DNA of 64,000 nt. It comes from Lunularia cruciata (lineage: Eukaryota; Streptophyta; Marchantiopsida; Lunulariales; Lunulariaceae). Location of the stretch: contig OX419762.1 of assembly GCA_948567375.1 (NCBI GenBank), forward strand, positions 33,372,608 to 33,436,607, given 5' to 3'. Positions within the stretch are counted from its first letter, which is position 1. Each line of letters starts with the position of its first letter. The position numbers were made by a program, and so were the translations under genes. Below are positions 11,041 to 24,500 of this stretch, piece by piece. Under the pieces are notes generated by a model. The model was not told where the DNA came from, searched no databases, and was given only the letters and a program-made list of their open reading frames with translations.

Positions 11041-11384
11041 AAATGTACTGATTAAGCTTCCAAGAATTCTTTTTGCATCTTGTAAATTCTTATTCCAATA
11101 TTACATAAAGATACACTCATGGTCTAAGTCACAAGAATATGAGATATGAGATGAGGAATTAAAAAATAAATAATTTATTATATGGAAACTCACTCAATTG
11201 AGTATATCATCATTGTGATAATCAAGGTAGTGTTGCATCACCCTTGATCTACTTTCTTCTCTACCAAGTTCTATACCATGAAAGACATTTATGAATCTAT
11301 TTCAATTTCCTCTGTAGATCCGCCATTGTCATTTGACCAAAGGTCTGACCTATTGATTAAAAGATTATGTAAAATAATACACAC

Positions 11385-12562
11385 TTACACCCACTTTAAC
11401 AAATAAACATTTCTACTATTGTCTTTGAGTTGCACTCTTAGCTCACAAAGAGAATGCCATCTAGCTTTCAATACTCCTATACATTGCTCATTTATCACTC
11501 TTGCCTTTGCCAAATATTTATTAAACTCCTGCTTCTCCTCTGATCTGGCCTGCTTGAAAGCGGGGACTAGGTGATACATGTGTACATAACATGAATCACC
11601 TAAAAGGTACTCCTTTGCCTCAAAAGTGAGACAACTCCCTCTCTGGTTCAAATCATTCTACAGTGAGGATTTTTTCAAAAAAGTCATGTCATGACATGAT
11701 CCTGGCATTCCAGCAAAAAAAATCAAATTATACTTTTAGGAAACCATACAAAGAGTATCACCAGTGCATTGAAAAGATACCTAACAAAACAACACATACA
11801 TACCTCCAAAAAAATGTATAATTCTCCTTTTATCATCACAAATCACTTGGCCGTTTATAGAATATGAACCCTTGCGGCTAAAATATATCTCCCCGTCCAT
11901 TGTTGGTTGAGCTGCAAGAGGAAACAATGTTCCATCTACCAAACCAACACAACTAGGAAAACTTTAGGTGCAAAAACATTGGATATCCTTCTCCTCTCCT
12001 CAAGCCCGGGCCAAGCAACTTGACTCCTCGTCACATCTAATATAGCTATCATAACTCTATTAGTAAAAGAAATTGTTGAACCAGCACTAATACCTCAAAT
12101 ATTTAAACCCCGTGCAAAACAACCTCCATTACTGTGATGCCCAAATCTATCCAAGGCTAGGGCAACTTGGATCTACATGGATGTTTGCTCTCTTTGGTAG
12201 CTTTTCTTAAAAATTGTGTGACTCTTAATCAAATCCACTAATGTTGAAAAAGAATTGAGATCCATTCTAGTAAGTTGGCAAAAGGCCTTAATATTGAGAT
12301 TTCTAAAATACTCCATCACAAACTCTCTACTATGAAGGTAAGTAACATGGGGTTCCAAGTATTGATGAGTGTGTGCATACTCCCATCCACTAATAAAAAA
12401 TTCTAGCATATCTAGATCTCCTCCTAATTTCTTGTCTTTGTCTTCATCTTCTAATCCTTGTGGGAATATCTCGAAATCTAATTGAATCATCCATTGAATA
12501 CATTTTCTAATATTTCTAGTTAGTTCTACATGAGTGCTCTCCCTTGACATGACTTGACTCAA
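11385..12562 (-). pseudogene. PIF/Harbinger transposase pseudogene (HARBI1-like, DDE_4 family)
   Basis: Read on the minus strand, the N-terminal part (12562-12170) has the RREFVMEYF-type segment and LNSFSTLVDLI, typical of plant PIF transposases. It continues with a helix-turn-helix-like part (FARGLNI, STISFTNRVMIAILDV). The catalytic core follows in another frame: GLVDGTLFPL, the CDDKRRI motif and then the SCHD block. The C-terminal segment (11650-11390) has LGDSCY, then SEEKQEFNKYLAKARVINEQ and GVLKARW, the usual end of this domain. At least four stops or frameshifts are present. A 110-bp stretch at 11702-11811 that starts GT and ends AG on the minus strand looks like an intron between the HFFG and GSCHD blocks. 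No terminal inverted repeats could be assigned. Confidence 0.85.
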
Positions 12563-13012
12563 TTTTTAATCACCATATATAAATCCTTATCGGCAAAGTC
12601 ACATCTCTATTCTCTATGTGCACAGAACAAAAAAACAATCTCATAAATTTTGTCAAAGGGACATCTATATTCTCTATGCAAAGCACAAAAAAACAATCTC
12701 ATAATTTTCATTCCGTAACAAGAAACATTAGAAACAAGTTCATGAATTCCATTTCATCACTCAAGGGGGAACAAGAGCATACATTTCATAGTCATACCAT
12801 GAGACAATAATCATAAATTAAACTTTTTTAAATAATGAAATTGAGGATTTTGGAGAGTAACCCTTCCAAAAAATCACTCATCCTTTTAACCTTCCCACAA
12901 CCCGCACTGAAATCTTCCCACTCCAAACAAATTCACTCCCCCTTCAAAATCTAGCTATTGGTCTCCCAAATCTCCTTCCATTGTCAGAAATTCACTCCCC
13001 CTTCCAACTTTA
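12563..13012. other. AT-rich spacer with a 45-bp imperfect direct duplication
   Basis: No gene is seen. A segment around TATTCTCTATG...ACAAAAAAACAATCTCATAA occurs twice, at about 12606-12650 and 12663-12705. The remainder is A/T-rich and precedes the TG end of element C1. Confidence 0.5.
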
Positions 13013-13435
13013 TGTGGTACCCACATTTTTGTTTTTATCTCATTTTTGCAAAAGAAGTGTACAATTGAAGTTGTATTGTCCCTGTATAGCATCAAAAGGC
13101 AAAGAATGGTGTATTTGGGTTGTAACCCAAGGTAAAGTGACTTTTTGTTTGAAGACAAAGTTCTCAGATTGGTCCTGTCAGCATTCAACCCAAAGTAAGG
13201 AGACTTTGGCTCAAGGGTGCTCAAACTCGAGGCGAGGATAATGTAACAACTTTCCTTCGGGGTTGAACATTCAAGAAGGTGCCACATAGAAAAACGGTTG
13301 ACCTATGGGTGGGGGAAAATTGATAGCTTCTAAAGTGATAGAAGCATGCAGGAGGTGTGATTTCTTGGTAGAAACTCAAAGTGAAGAAAGACGGAGGAGG
13401 CGTCCCACTATAAGATTTGGGATAGAGACAAAGAG

Positions 13436-15682
13436 ATGACAAGTAGTTTTCCATCACCATTAAGAAGTCATCTTGAGGGAGATCATGGAAAAGGGAGTAT
13501 AGCAAGAGACACAATGGTGCATCAAGAGGAAGTCAAGAGAGTTAGTCTAGGAGTTGATCGGAAGAGTAGTCACCAACCTAGAGTGGAAGAGAGTAAGATG
13601 GAGGTGGAAAGAAGAACTCAAAATTCATTGTGAGAAATCATGCAATTTGGTGATTAGATGTGATTGCAAGAATTGAAGTCTTGAGCAAACTTTGGATCAC
13701 ATTCTGGCATGGAACTGGAACCTTAGTTTTCCAGGTTTCATGACCAAGATCAATGAGAGTAAATGTCTTGATGGACCCAAGGCAAAAGGTAAGAGAGAAA
13801 TCCGGCTCGATGGATAGAGTTGGATTGGAGGTTAGTACTCAAAAGAGAGGCGGGTGAGGAGCAAGGAGCCACATTCTTGGGGAAAGGAGAAGTAGCTGAA
13901 GAAACCCAAGAAGTACAAGATGTCTTTTCTTCAAAGCACACAAAGAATGGTTATAAAGTTGAGAGTTACAAGGACCATATGAGGAGAGGCATTATAGGAG
14001 CAATGATGGCTATCTTCAAGCCACAGTGAACTACTTATGTGATGAAACATCAAGCAATGTTCTTCCATAAGATGTTTGCAAGAGAACCAATCAATTGGGC
14101 AAAGTGCTTCCATCAACGCACAAGACAAATGGTGCGGAACAACTTTTTTTTCAATAGTAGACAAAACTTTCACTATAGGTCTCATTTCATTATTTTGTAA
14201 AATATAAAAGAATAAAGAAAATACATAAACTTGCAAGACAAGTTGCCTCCACACTACATTGTGCTGTTTGTAGCCCACTTCTATCGAGATTGAATTTGCT
14301 GAACGTAGTGGAAAGACACAAGATGGTGTTGCACTTCTATCCCAACTTGAGAAGAGAGGTTGATGCGGAGGAGCAATAGTACATTCTGTAGATTAGAAGT
14401 AGTGATGAGTACTACATGTAGACGGGGCAGAGCATGCATTTGGGGTTGAATACTTTGAAGTCAAAGAAGAGGAATTAACAAGGAGAAGAAGAAGGAATAG
14501 CGGTGACAAGACCTTGGAAGACCAGAAAAATAAACCCAAGGAAGGACCTGGTGGTGATCGCATTGTCAGGCAAAGAATCAAAAGGGGAAACAAAGTACAA
14601 GTCAGAAGACTCAGAGAAGGAGGAAGAACCTAAACTCATGTTGTTGAGTGGTGAAGCGAGAGCAAGAGCGAGAGTGAAGATGGAGTGGAGATGCAACCAA
14701 TACCAAAGGAGGAAGAAGGAAAGCTAGAGATGGCAGAAGAAGGTAACCCAAGACAAGAAGATGACATTCCAGAGAAGGAGGAGAAGAGGGTGACCATTTA
14801 GAGAGGTGTCCGTTCTAGAAGGAAGGCGACGTGTGAGGCGGGGCCAAGTAGAAGAAGAGAAGAGTAAGAGTGGAAGTTTGGGGAGCAAAAGATCTATCCT
14901 AATAAGGCGACTGCTGTTGAGAAGAAGAGTGTCAAGTGAAGAGGAAGTGAAGAAAGAGAAAAGCCCGCAAGCCAAGGTTAATCAAAGCAAAGGAGAAGAG
15001 TATCTATGGGAAGTTGTATGCCTATTGTTAATAAAGTTAGAGGAGAAGAAGAGAGAAATGCAATTGGAATGTCCGGAGATAAAGATTGTGTTGCAAGTAT
15101 TGGTAAAGTTAGAAGAAGAGAACTCGAAGTTGAAGAAAATCATAACCCAAGGAGAGGAGCAGAAGGAGGTACTACAAGTAGATGCAGTAGTACAAAACCA
15201 AGTAATTTGAGAATCTAAAGAAAGAAGTGGGAAGTAAAGAGCTAGTAATAGAGCTGAATGTCCTAGCAAGGGAAAGACAAATAGTGACTATGAAATCTTG
15301 AAAAAGCACTTTGCTGATCAAGGTTAGAAATCATCCATACTATGGCAAGAGTAGCAGAGAAGGAGCAAGAGCTTGATAGAGTGATGGAGAGTGTAGAAGA
15401 GAAGAAGCAACTTTGGCAAAGAGAGCTGACAGTGAGGTATAGAGAGGAAGAGAGGTCAAGGGAGTTACTTCGTAATCTAGAAGAGAAGATTGTTCAGAAG
15501 GAGATGGAGAAGGAGATGGTGAAAGCTGAATTTGAGGCAAAATTGGCAATGTATAGGGAAGATTGGCAGGTGGATCAAGAACGGGAGAGAAGGATGAGGC
15601 TTGAGCCACTGAAGGAGATCGTAATCAAGATGAATGAAATGTTGAGTATAGAAGCCAATGTGCGGATTGAAGAAATGAGATT
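13436..15682 (+). pseudogene. Family C coiled-coil ORF, C1 copy (first part; remainder 19399-19823)
   Basis: Starts with the family N-terminus (ATG, then FPSPLRSHLEGDHG). It is followed by a conserved domain (NGYKVESYKD, then the FFHKMF segment), an acidic/basic linker, and a long coiled coil (14990-15640, rich in Glu/Lys/Arg with heptad leucines). Several stops and frameshifts. C2 inserted at 15683, and the last 140 codons lie at 19399-19823, ending in EVDIGSD. See the C4 copy for the domain layout. Confidence 0.7.
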
Positions 15683-18600
15683 TGTGACAACCCGGCAAAT
15701 ATCACTTTTGCAGTAATGAGGTAAGTAAAGTTTGTTCCCACAAAGATATGAGTCAAAAATTTCCAAATACAAAGTCAAATAGTAACAATGTAGTTCTTCT
15801 TGGATGCGTCTTTAATGTCTCAAGTAGAAACCACACCCAAAAGAGAGTAACAACCATTGATTTGCAGTCTTGTCACAAATTCACACTCCTTAATCACAAC
15901 ACCTTCAATTCTTTCCAAACAATCTTGATTGTGATGATTCAGGCTCTCCCAAAAATGGCACTTCAATGAAAAATGACTTTGCTTCAGAATTGTGTTTTAC
16001 CTCTCCACTGAAGGCACAACTTCCTCGATCAAAATTGCTTCACATCAACTTTGCATTGCACTCACAAATGCAGAATACTACCAACACTACAATTCTTCTC
16101 AGATCTGTCAAGGCATTGGTTTGATTGCACTTCACTTAGGATCAAACACACAGAGTGAAGATCAAGGCTGTGGAATCCAACATCCAACAAGCACACTGAC
16201 TTGCACTTTGAATTTCTCCACACACTCACAAACACAAACACAAAGTTGATACTTGGAATCAAGCTCAAGCAACAAGCACTGCTTCATAACACTTTGCTTT
16301 ATCTATTCTCAGAATTATGAGCACTGAACAACATAAGACTACAAATGCCACTCTTAAATAGTGAAGCAATTGACAGTTCTAACAAAAATACCGTTTCCTA
16401 ACAACTCTACAAACCTGTAGATCCAAAATGACAATGCATTTCTTCATATCTGCCTCTTCAAATCTCAAATCTATTATTAATCCAATCTGATGTCTACTTC
16501 ATCATTGGCTTTCAAATCCAATCCCAAAGTAACCTCACTTACTACTACTTTGTCCTCGGGTTTCATAACTCCATCTTCTACCAAATCTAATAGTTCTCTT
16601 TCCTAAACTGAAATTTCACAAGTAGGTAATCTATTTAACTCCTTATCTCCCAACCCACTCTTCTCTTATGTCTCCTATGGTAACTCCAAAGACATTTGTA
16701 CTCCTACTTCATCTACTTTGGGTTTTGCTCTAACATCTTTCCGAAGTTTATCTATCTCCAATTTTACTAAGTCTAATCAAATTGTGATATTGTCTTCTAC
16801 CTCCAATATCTTCCTATCTATACGAGTTCTGAGACTAATCAACAATGCATTCAAATCGGTGTCCTTTGCATGTCTCCTCCTCATCTCTTGCACCAACAAC
16901 TTCAACTCGTGCAGCCTCATCTCCTTGATATGCACACTGGCCTCTGTACTCAACATTGCATTCATCCTATTTACAATTTCCTTCAATGGCTCCAGTCTCA
17001 TTTTCCTTTCTCATTCCTGATCTGCAAGCCAATCCTCTTGGTACATTGCCAATTCTGCCTCAAACTCGGCTTTCACAACTTCCTTCTCCTTCTCCTTTGT
17101 ACAATCTTCTCCTCTTGATTACAAAGTAACTCTTGCAATCTCTCTTCTTCTCTACATCTCACTGTCAACTCTCGTTGCCACAATTGCTTCTTCTCTTCTA
17201 CACTCTCCATCACCTTATTGAGCTTGTGTTCCTTCTCAGCTATTCTTACCATAGCATGGATAATCTCTAATCTTGAATCAACAAACTGCTGCTTCAAGAT
17301 CTCATTCTTAGCTACTTGTCTCTCCCTTACTATGTCACTTTGCTTCATAAGTTCCTCTTGATTCCTTGCTTCTCTCCTCAAGTTCTCTATCACTTGACTC
17401 TATACTACTGCCTCTACTCGTAGTACCTCTCGTTCCTCCTCTCCTTGGATTATACTCCTCTTCAATTCCGAGTTCTCTTCTTCCAATTGGGCTAATACCT
17501 GCAACACAATCTTCACCTCCGGACACTTTGACTACATCTCTTTCTTCTTGTGTTCCAATTTCACCAATAGAGGACACACAACTTCGTGCAGGTACTCCAC
17601 TCCGTCACTCATGACTACTTCAACTTGCGGAGTGATCTCCTTCTTTACCTCTTCTTCTCTTGATACTCACCTTCTTTGCTGCAGTTGTTGTATCGGAATG
17701 GACGCTTCACTCCCCAAACTGGCATTCTCCTCTTCCCTTACCTTGCTTGGACCCGCTTCACACTTCACCTTTTGCCTAAACCAAACTCCTCTTTGAATGG
17801 TAACCTTCCTCTCCTCTTGCTCTGGCACTTTGTCTTTTAACTTCATGCTACACTCCTCCTCAAGCTCCATCTTGACTTCTTCTTTTGTTGTAGGAACCGA
17901 CGTCATCTCCCTGCCTTTATTGCTATCACTACTTGTGTCTCCACTCTGTAGTGTGAGCTCGGGTTCCAAATCTTTGGACTTGCACTTAGCTTCGCCTTCC
18001 GAGTCTTCTTCTGACGATGCAATTACTACCATACCTTTCTCGGGTTTACCCTTTTGGTCTTCCGAGGTCTTGTTCTCTTGACGTCTCCGCCATCTCCTTG
18101 TCAACTCCTCTTCTTTGACTTTGGAGTACTCACGTCCACCTGCACACTCTTCCCTATCTACACATAGTACTCATCGTTGCTTCTGATTTGAAGAATGTAT
18201 TGCTGCTCCTCCATGTTGACCTCCTTTCTTAAGTCGGGATGAAAATGCAACACCATTCTGTTGTGCTCCGCCGCATTGAGCAGATTCAGCCCAAGGTAGA
18301 AATGTGCTACAAATGGCACAATGTAATGCAAAGGCAATTTATCCCACAAGTTCCACACTATCTGTCTTGTTCGCCCATGGAAGCACCTCGCCCAGTTAAT
18401 TGGCTCTTCTGCAAACATCTTATGGAAGAACACCGCTTGGTGCTTCATCACATAAGTCATTCTCTCCGGCTTCAAGATTGCCATGAGAGCACTCACGATC
18501 ATTCTCTTGATCGGATCCTTGTAACTCTCTACTTTGTACCCATTCTTTGTACGCTTTGAAGAGAATGCATCCCTCACTTCTTGGGTTTCTTTGGCTACCT

Positions 18601-19393
18601 CTCCCTTCCCCAAGAACGTGGCACCCTGCTCCATGCCTGCCTCTCTTCCCCTCTTCCTTGGGGCCATTGAGTCATTTACTCTCAATTATCTTGGTCATGA
18701 ATCCTGGAAAACTCACATTCTAGTTCTATACCAAGAATGTGATCCAAAGTCGGCTCAAGTCTTCGATTCTTGCAATCACATCTAACCTTCAAATTGCATG
18801 ATTTCTCAGTGTGAATTTGGATTTCTTCTTTCCTCCTCCCATCTTTCTTTCTTCCTCACTGTCTCTCGGATTAGCTCTCTTGAATTCTTCTCTACACACC
18901 AGCGCGTCTTCAACTCTACTTCCATTCCCATGATCTCCTGTAAGATGACTCCTCAACGACAAAGGAAAGTTACTTGACATTGCTTTGTTGTTAGCTTGAT
19001 TTTTATAGAGTCACGCCTTCTTTGTCACTCTTCAATTTGAGTTTCTACCAAGAAATCACACCTCTTGCATGCTCCTGTCACTGTCAAGTGTCCTTCACGC
19101 GTATGACCGCCGGTTTTTGAATGGTCCCTTCTTGAATTTCTCGCCCCGAAGAAAAGTTGTTACACTGTCCTTGCCTTGGGTTGAGCACCCCTTGATACAA
19201 AGACTTCTTACTTCGGGTTGTATGCTGACAAGGCAAGTCCAAGTACTTTGCCTTATGACCTGAAGCCACATTACCTTGGGTTTCATCCTAAAGACTCTTT
19301 TCTTTGCTTCTTTGGCCATACAAGCACAATCCGACTTCTTTATACACTTCTTCTTCTCCATTTCAAAAAAAAACAAAAAATGTGGGTACTACA
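15683..19393 (-). mobile_element. Element C2 (family C), inverted, inserted into C1
   Basis: 3711 bp with TGTAGTACCCACA at its 5' end (minus strand) and GTTGTCACA at its 3' end, flanked by a perfect 5-bp duplication AGATT (15678-15682, 19394-19398). The host C1 coding frame reads through when the insert and one TSD are removed. There is a single ORF of about 834 codons and no LTR pair: the 5' 410 bp and the 3' 790 bp are unrelated to each other. TG...CA ends and a 5-bp TSD are the mark of retroviral-type integrase, so the unit behaves like a solo LTR or a one-LTR-like element. Confidence 0.85.
16477..18980 (-). pseudogene. Family C coiled-coil protein, C2 copy
   Basis: The ATG at 18980 gives MSSNFPLSLRSHLTGDHG, the family N-terminus. 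The conserved region lies at 18685-18160 (NGYKVESYKDPIKR, the FFHKMFAEEPINWARCFH-type block and LRKEV). An acidic, Ser-rich linker with a Lys/Arg cluster follows at 18100-17670, then a long coiled coil at 17580-16900 (heptads, EEKKQLWQREL), and a C-terminal part ending at TAA 16477. The total length is not a multiple of three, so at least one frameshift exists, besides several stops. A TATA box (CTCTATAAAAAT on the minus strand, near 19005) precedes the ATG. No known family recognised. Confidence 0.75.
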
Positions 19394-20346
19394 AGATTAC
19401 ACGAGTTAAGGTTGTTGGTGCAAGAGATGAGGAGGAGAAATGCAAAGGATAAAGATTGAACTCTTTGCTGATTAGTCTCAAAACTTGTGTAGATAAGAAG
19501 ATATTGGAAGTGGAAGACAATATCATGATTAGACTAGATTTAGTTAAGTTAGAGATAGATAAACTTTGGAAGGATGTAAGAGCAAAGCACAAAGTTGATG
19601 AGATAGGAGTACAAATATCTTTGGAGTTGCAATTGGAGATATTAGAGAAAGATGGGTTGCGGGGAGAAGATGTGTGTAAATTGCTCATGACAAGAATTGT
19701 AGATCAGGAAGAAGTGTTAGAATTGATAGAAGAATTGGTAGTTGTAAAACCCAAAGATAGAGTAGTATAAGAGGTTACTTTGGGTTTGGAAGCCAAAGAA
19801 GAGGTAGACATCGGATCGGATTAGAAATAGATTTGAGATTTGAAAAGGCAGATATGAAAAGGTGTATTGTCATTTTGGATCTATAGGTTGTTAGAGTTGT
19901 TAGGAAGCAATTTAGGAAATTAGTTAACTACTGAAGTGCTCTACTATTTAAAGGGGGCATTTGCAATATCTTGTTGTTCAGTATTCATTATTTTTGAGAA
20001 TAGATAAAGTGAAGTGCTGATTTCAGTACTTGTCACTTGAGCTTGATTTTGATCATTAGTGCTATGTGTGTTTGTGAGTGTGTGGAGAATTTTGAAGTGC
20101 AAAAGTGTGTTGGTTGGATGTTGGATTCCGTAGCCTTGATCTTCATTCTGTGTGTTTGATCTTGAGTGAAGTGCAATCGGAGCAATGCCTTGACAAATCT
20201 GAGAGGAATTGTAGTGTTGGTAGTATTTTGCAGTTGTGAGTGCAGCGCAGTGTTGATGTGAAGCAATTTTGATCAGGGAAGTTGTGCCTTCAGTGGAGAG
20301 GTGGAACAAAATTCTAAGGCAAAGTTGTTTTGCAATGAACTGCCAT

Positions 20347-20480
20347 GGTGAAGCACTTGGCTTGTCTTTGCACTCATGGTTCCTCCAATCTTCCTTAGTG
20401 GTCAAAAATCACGTTCCGAGTCATCTTGTGCATAAATTTTTCAACCTTTGATTACCTTGGCTGTTCTCAAACATCATGGA
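20347..20480. other. Unassigned spacer between C1 and the E-long unit
   Basis: 134 bp that match neither the expected C1 tail nor the GA-rich unit. Nothing further is seen in it. Confidence 0.4.
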
Positions 20481-21525
20481 TGCTCCTTTTGGTGGCCGCT
20501 ATCATCAAGAAAATGATTCACGATTATCATTGGTACCATTTGATAAGCTCTGGAGTTTCCTTTTATGGTACCTAAACTCAAGAGTCTCTTTGTGTTATAG
20601 GACACTTGGAGCTTAAATTTTTAACACACCAACTCATGACTTTGTTTATAGTGCTAGAATCTTGGGAATATGTTATTTAGTGCCATTTGAGCAAATAAGT
20701 CTTGTGGGAGTATTTTAGTTAGGAAATTTGAACCAAAGAGTCACATCAGGTATTTTAGTTAGTGCTACCTTGAGCAAATGAGTCTTGGAGAATTTTTGTG
20801 TTTAGGAGTGACAAAACAAAAGAAGAGAAGAAGAAGGGTTTTGCCCTAAAGAAGGGAAACTAAAGGAGAAAGAGAGAAACTCTCACAAGTTTTTTTTCTT
20901 TATGCACTTTGATAAAAAGGGCCTTTGGGGAAAATTTTCAAATGGTTAGGGGCCGTTGCTCTGGACAGTGACAAGAGGATTTGGGGAGCTTTGCCCTAAA
21001 CTGGGGGAGAAGAAGAGAATTTTTGGGAAGTTTTGTGGGGGCTAGAGCTTGGACAGAAAAAATGGAAGAGATCGAGGGAGAGAGAGAGCTTGGCTGGGAA
21101 TAGAGCTGTGACAGAAAAAATTTGGGAGCTTTTGGCCTGGACAAGAATAGGAAGAAGGAGGGAGAGATTTTTGGGGTTCTTTTTCCCTAAGCAGTAACAA
21201 GTGATAGGAGGTTTCTTGAGTTAGGGTTGCTCTGGCTGGACAAGAGCAGGAGCATGAGCAAGAGTGAAGGATTTGAGTTTGCTCTGCTGAGGAGGTGGCA
21301 AGAGAGGAAAGAAATTTCAAGAGAAATTTGTTGGCTGAGCATGGCAAGAGAGGTAGGGTTTGATGAGAAGGCTTTGAGAGAATGCTATGTGTGAAATTAC
21401 AGACCAGTAAGGGAATTGGAAATGCATTGAAGGAGTTGGGTAATGAGTAGCCAATAAAGAGGGTTGATAAAGATAGACCAGTAAGAGAATTGGAAATGCA
21501 TTGTAGCAATTGGCTAATGAGTAAC

Positions 21526-24500
21526 TGTGGTACCCACATTTTTTTGTTTTTCTATGTTTAGTCGTGTTTAAGAGAAGAAGCAAGCAATGAAAGTTGAATT
21601 GCAAACAAAGAATGGACTAAACTAACTTCGGAGGAAATTCAAAGAAGATGATATCGGATCCAATGATGGAGGTACTCGGAAGAGGAGTATGCCGAAAAAA
21701 GTCCAAAGATCACCGTCTTTGGGTGGAAGGCATAGGAGAGACGAAGACCGTTTAACAACCTTGGTATGTGGCAAGAAAGTACATTTCAAGAAACGGCGGG
21801 GGCAGAAGAAGCATGTCTTGACAATAACCGGGAATTGCACGCAGAAGAGAGCAATTCAAAGTTGAAATCAACTGAAGAATGACTGCGATTCAGGGAAATA
21901 TAAAATGGCGACTGCGGAGGGAAAAGTTGAATGTTCCGAGTAAATTTCCAATTCCTTTGAGTAGTCATCCTGTAGTAATACGTGCTAGGAAACCCATCGA
22001 GAGTGAGATTTTCCAAAACCCTGAGGGAGTTAGAGTGTCTCGTCCAGGAGAGGGTCTCATCTTCCAACATTGTAGAACAAGAGAACAGATCATGGTGAAG
22101 AAGGTGGCCAATGTGCTGGCAATGTGAGGTTTCGCAATCCAAAGAGTAGATGTAGTAGCTAGAATCAAAGTCTTGATTAGACTTCGTATTACCTTTTTAG
22201 CATGGAACTGGAATTTTAGTTTCCCGGGAGTGATGGCAGAGATTGCTGCCAGTAATTGTGAGGAGGGTCCCGAGGTGGAAGGGAAGAGAGGCAATCCGGC
22301 TTGATGGACTGAGTTGGATTGGAAGTTAGTATTGGGGAGAGAAGCAGGAGAACCAACGGGGATCACCTTCTATCGGAAGTGTGATGCTGCAGAGGAGACG
22401 ACGGAGATCTGCAATTCAATTTTTGCTCCGAGAACTATGAATGGCTATAAGGTGGAGTCCTATTGGGATCTGATCCAAAGAAGCATTGTGGGGGCAATGA
22501 TGGCCATGTTCAAGCCAGAACAAACCACCTATGTGAACATGCAGCAAGTTGTCTTCTTCCATCAAATGTTTGCAGGAGCTCCAATGAATTGGGCAAAGTG
22601 CTTTCACCACCAAACGCGGCAGATGGTGGTTAATTGGCAAACGGGCTCACCACCACATTATTTTGCACCATTTGCAGCCCACTTCTACTTTGGACTGAAC
22701 TTGCTGACTGAAGAAGAGCATCATTGTATGGTGTCCCAAATGCATCCCAATTTACGACGGGAAGCAGACGAGGAAGAGCGTCAGTATATGCTGCATCTTC
22801 GAGCAAATGATGAATTCTTTGCAAAGACCGGACAGTGGAAAGTCAAAGAAACTACCAGTCCAAAGAAAAAGAAACGTGGCAAACCCGAAGAAGCAAGGTC
22901 GCCTCCCACGCAAAGGAAGACTCGGCGGTTGATGTTGAAGACTGCAAAGATTGTAAAAGAGGCATCATAGGGATCGGAGTCTGGGGAAGAGACTGAGTCG
23001 CAAGAGGAGGAATCTGAAGAAGAAGAGCTCACCTTAAAAAGTGAGGAGTCTGGGAGTGATAGCGATGGGGAGCCAGAGGTCCAGCAATTGGTGACACTAA
23101 GTGAGGCTTGTTAGGCGATGGTGGTGAACAAGTTGCGACCAGAAGAGAAAGGGGAGAATCCCGCGGGGCCGAGTTCAAGAGGCCAAGATGAGGAAAGTAC
23201 TGAAATGCTGAAGATACAAAGATCGCGACTTTGGATGAAGGAGCCAATGACGGAGGGGAAGACTCCAGACAAAGATGGCAATGCAGAGGAAGAAAACTTT
23301 GGCGGGATATCATATTTGACGAAGGTGGTCACACCATTGCTGGAGCTGTTGAAGGAACATCGGAGAGTAATTCCCCAAGATCGTAAGAAGGGGATGAATG
23401 AGTTGCAGGTGGTGAAGCATCTGTTGAGTGAAGTGAAGGGGTTGCAGGAGCAACAAGTCCGAAGAAGTGAAGAAATTGAAGAACTTTGGAGGGAGGAAGT
23501 CTTGAAGAAGAAGACTTTCAAGATGTTACAAGAGAGCTGCAAAGAAAAAGAAAAAGAACTGCAAAGGCAAGCTGGAGAAATCACGGAACAGGCAATGTGG
23601 CTCAACAAGATGAAGGAGGAAGTAAGTGATGTGCGCATTGAGAATGTTCATTTGAAGGTGATGAACATCGTAATGGAGCAGGAGTTGGACAGTTTGAAGA
23701 AAAGTGCAACAGCAAAAGATCAAGCATGGCAGAGAGAGTTGGCAGCCAGGCAAGAAGAAGAGCAATGATTGCGAGAACTTGTCAAGAGCACAGAAAAGCA
23801 GAGCATGTAGTACGCAGAGGAGAAGAAGATGTTCGCTGCAGAATACAAAGACGAGTTGAAGATGTATTGTGAAGAGTTGAAGGTAGAGCGCTCTCAAAGA
23901 TATGCATTGGAATCAGTAGGAGAAGTTGCAGGAAAGTTTAGGGCAATCTTAAGCAAGGAGGCTAAAGGGAGATTGGAGGAAGCTTGCCTACATGAGTTGA
24001 AGTTACTTGTGCAAGAAACTCGGAAGAGAAAGGCCAAGGATGTGGACATGAACACCTTATTGATTTGATTGAGGGAACGCATAGATAGGAAAATGTTAGA
24101 TGTAGAGAATGATGTTAGTCTTAGACTAGATTTAGTCAATTTGGAATTAGAGAGGATTTGGAATAGTGTGACAGTGGAGAAGAAACCTGATGTTGCAGAA
24201 GTAGGAATTCAATTGTCATCGGACTTGATGATTGACACATTAAAGAAGAGTGGGTCAGGAGATAAGGATGTAGATGGATTACCCATGAGCTCAATTGTAG
24301 ATTGTAGTGTAGAAGTAGAACAAGTAGTACAAGTAGTGAAGGACTTGGTGGAATTAGCCATACCCAAAGAAGGAGAAATAGTAGGAAGATCATCGGGTTT
24401 GGAAGCCGATGATGAGGTAGACATCGGATCGGGATAAATGTCAATTTTGAGATAGGAAGAGGCAGATATGAAGAGATAGACTGTCACTTGGGATCTGCAT

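Larger units (their letters stand above)
13013..20346 (+). mobile_element. Element C1 (family C), split by C2 and truncated at its 3' end
   Basis: Begins TGTGGTACCCACATTTTTG as in C3 and C4. The ORF runs from 13436 to the C2 insertion point (15682), resumes at 19399 and stops at 19823. About 520 bp of the family's 3' segment follow, after which similarity to C3 and C4 is lost near 20346, so the terminal GTTGTCACA is missing. Without C2 it would be about 3.6 kb. A 110-bp AT-rich insertion at about 14135-14250 is not found in the other copies. The 5-bp flank on the left is CTTTA; no partner is seen. Confidence 0.75.

Noticed and set aside
10990-11045. Possible LTR start TGTAGGGCCCGAGC (minus) for the element encoding 1388-3766
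   Set aside because: Only a weak counterpart (ACTCGGGCCCCTAG) is visible near position 90. I could not align a second LTR within the window.
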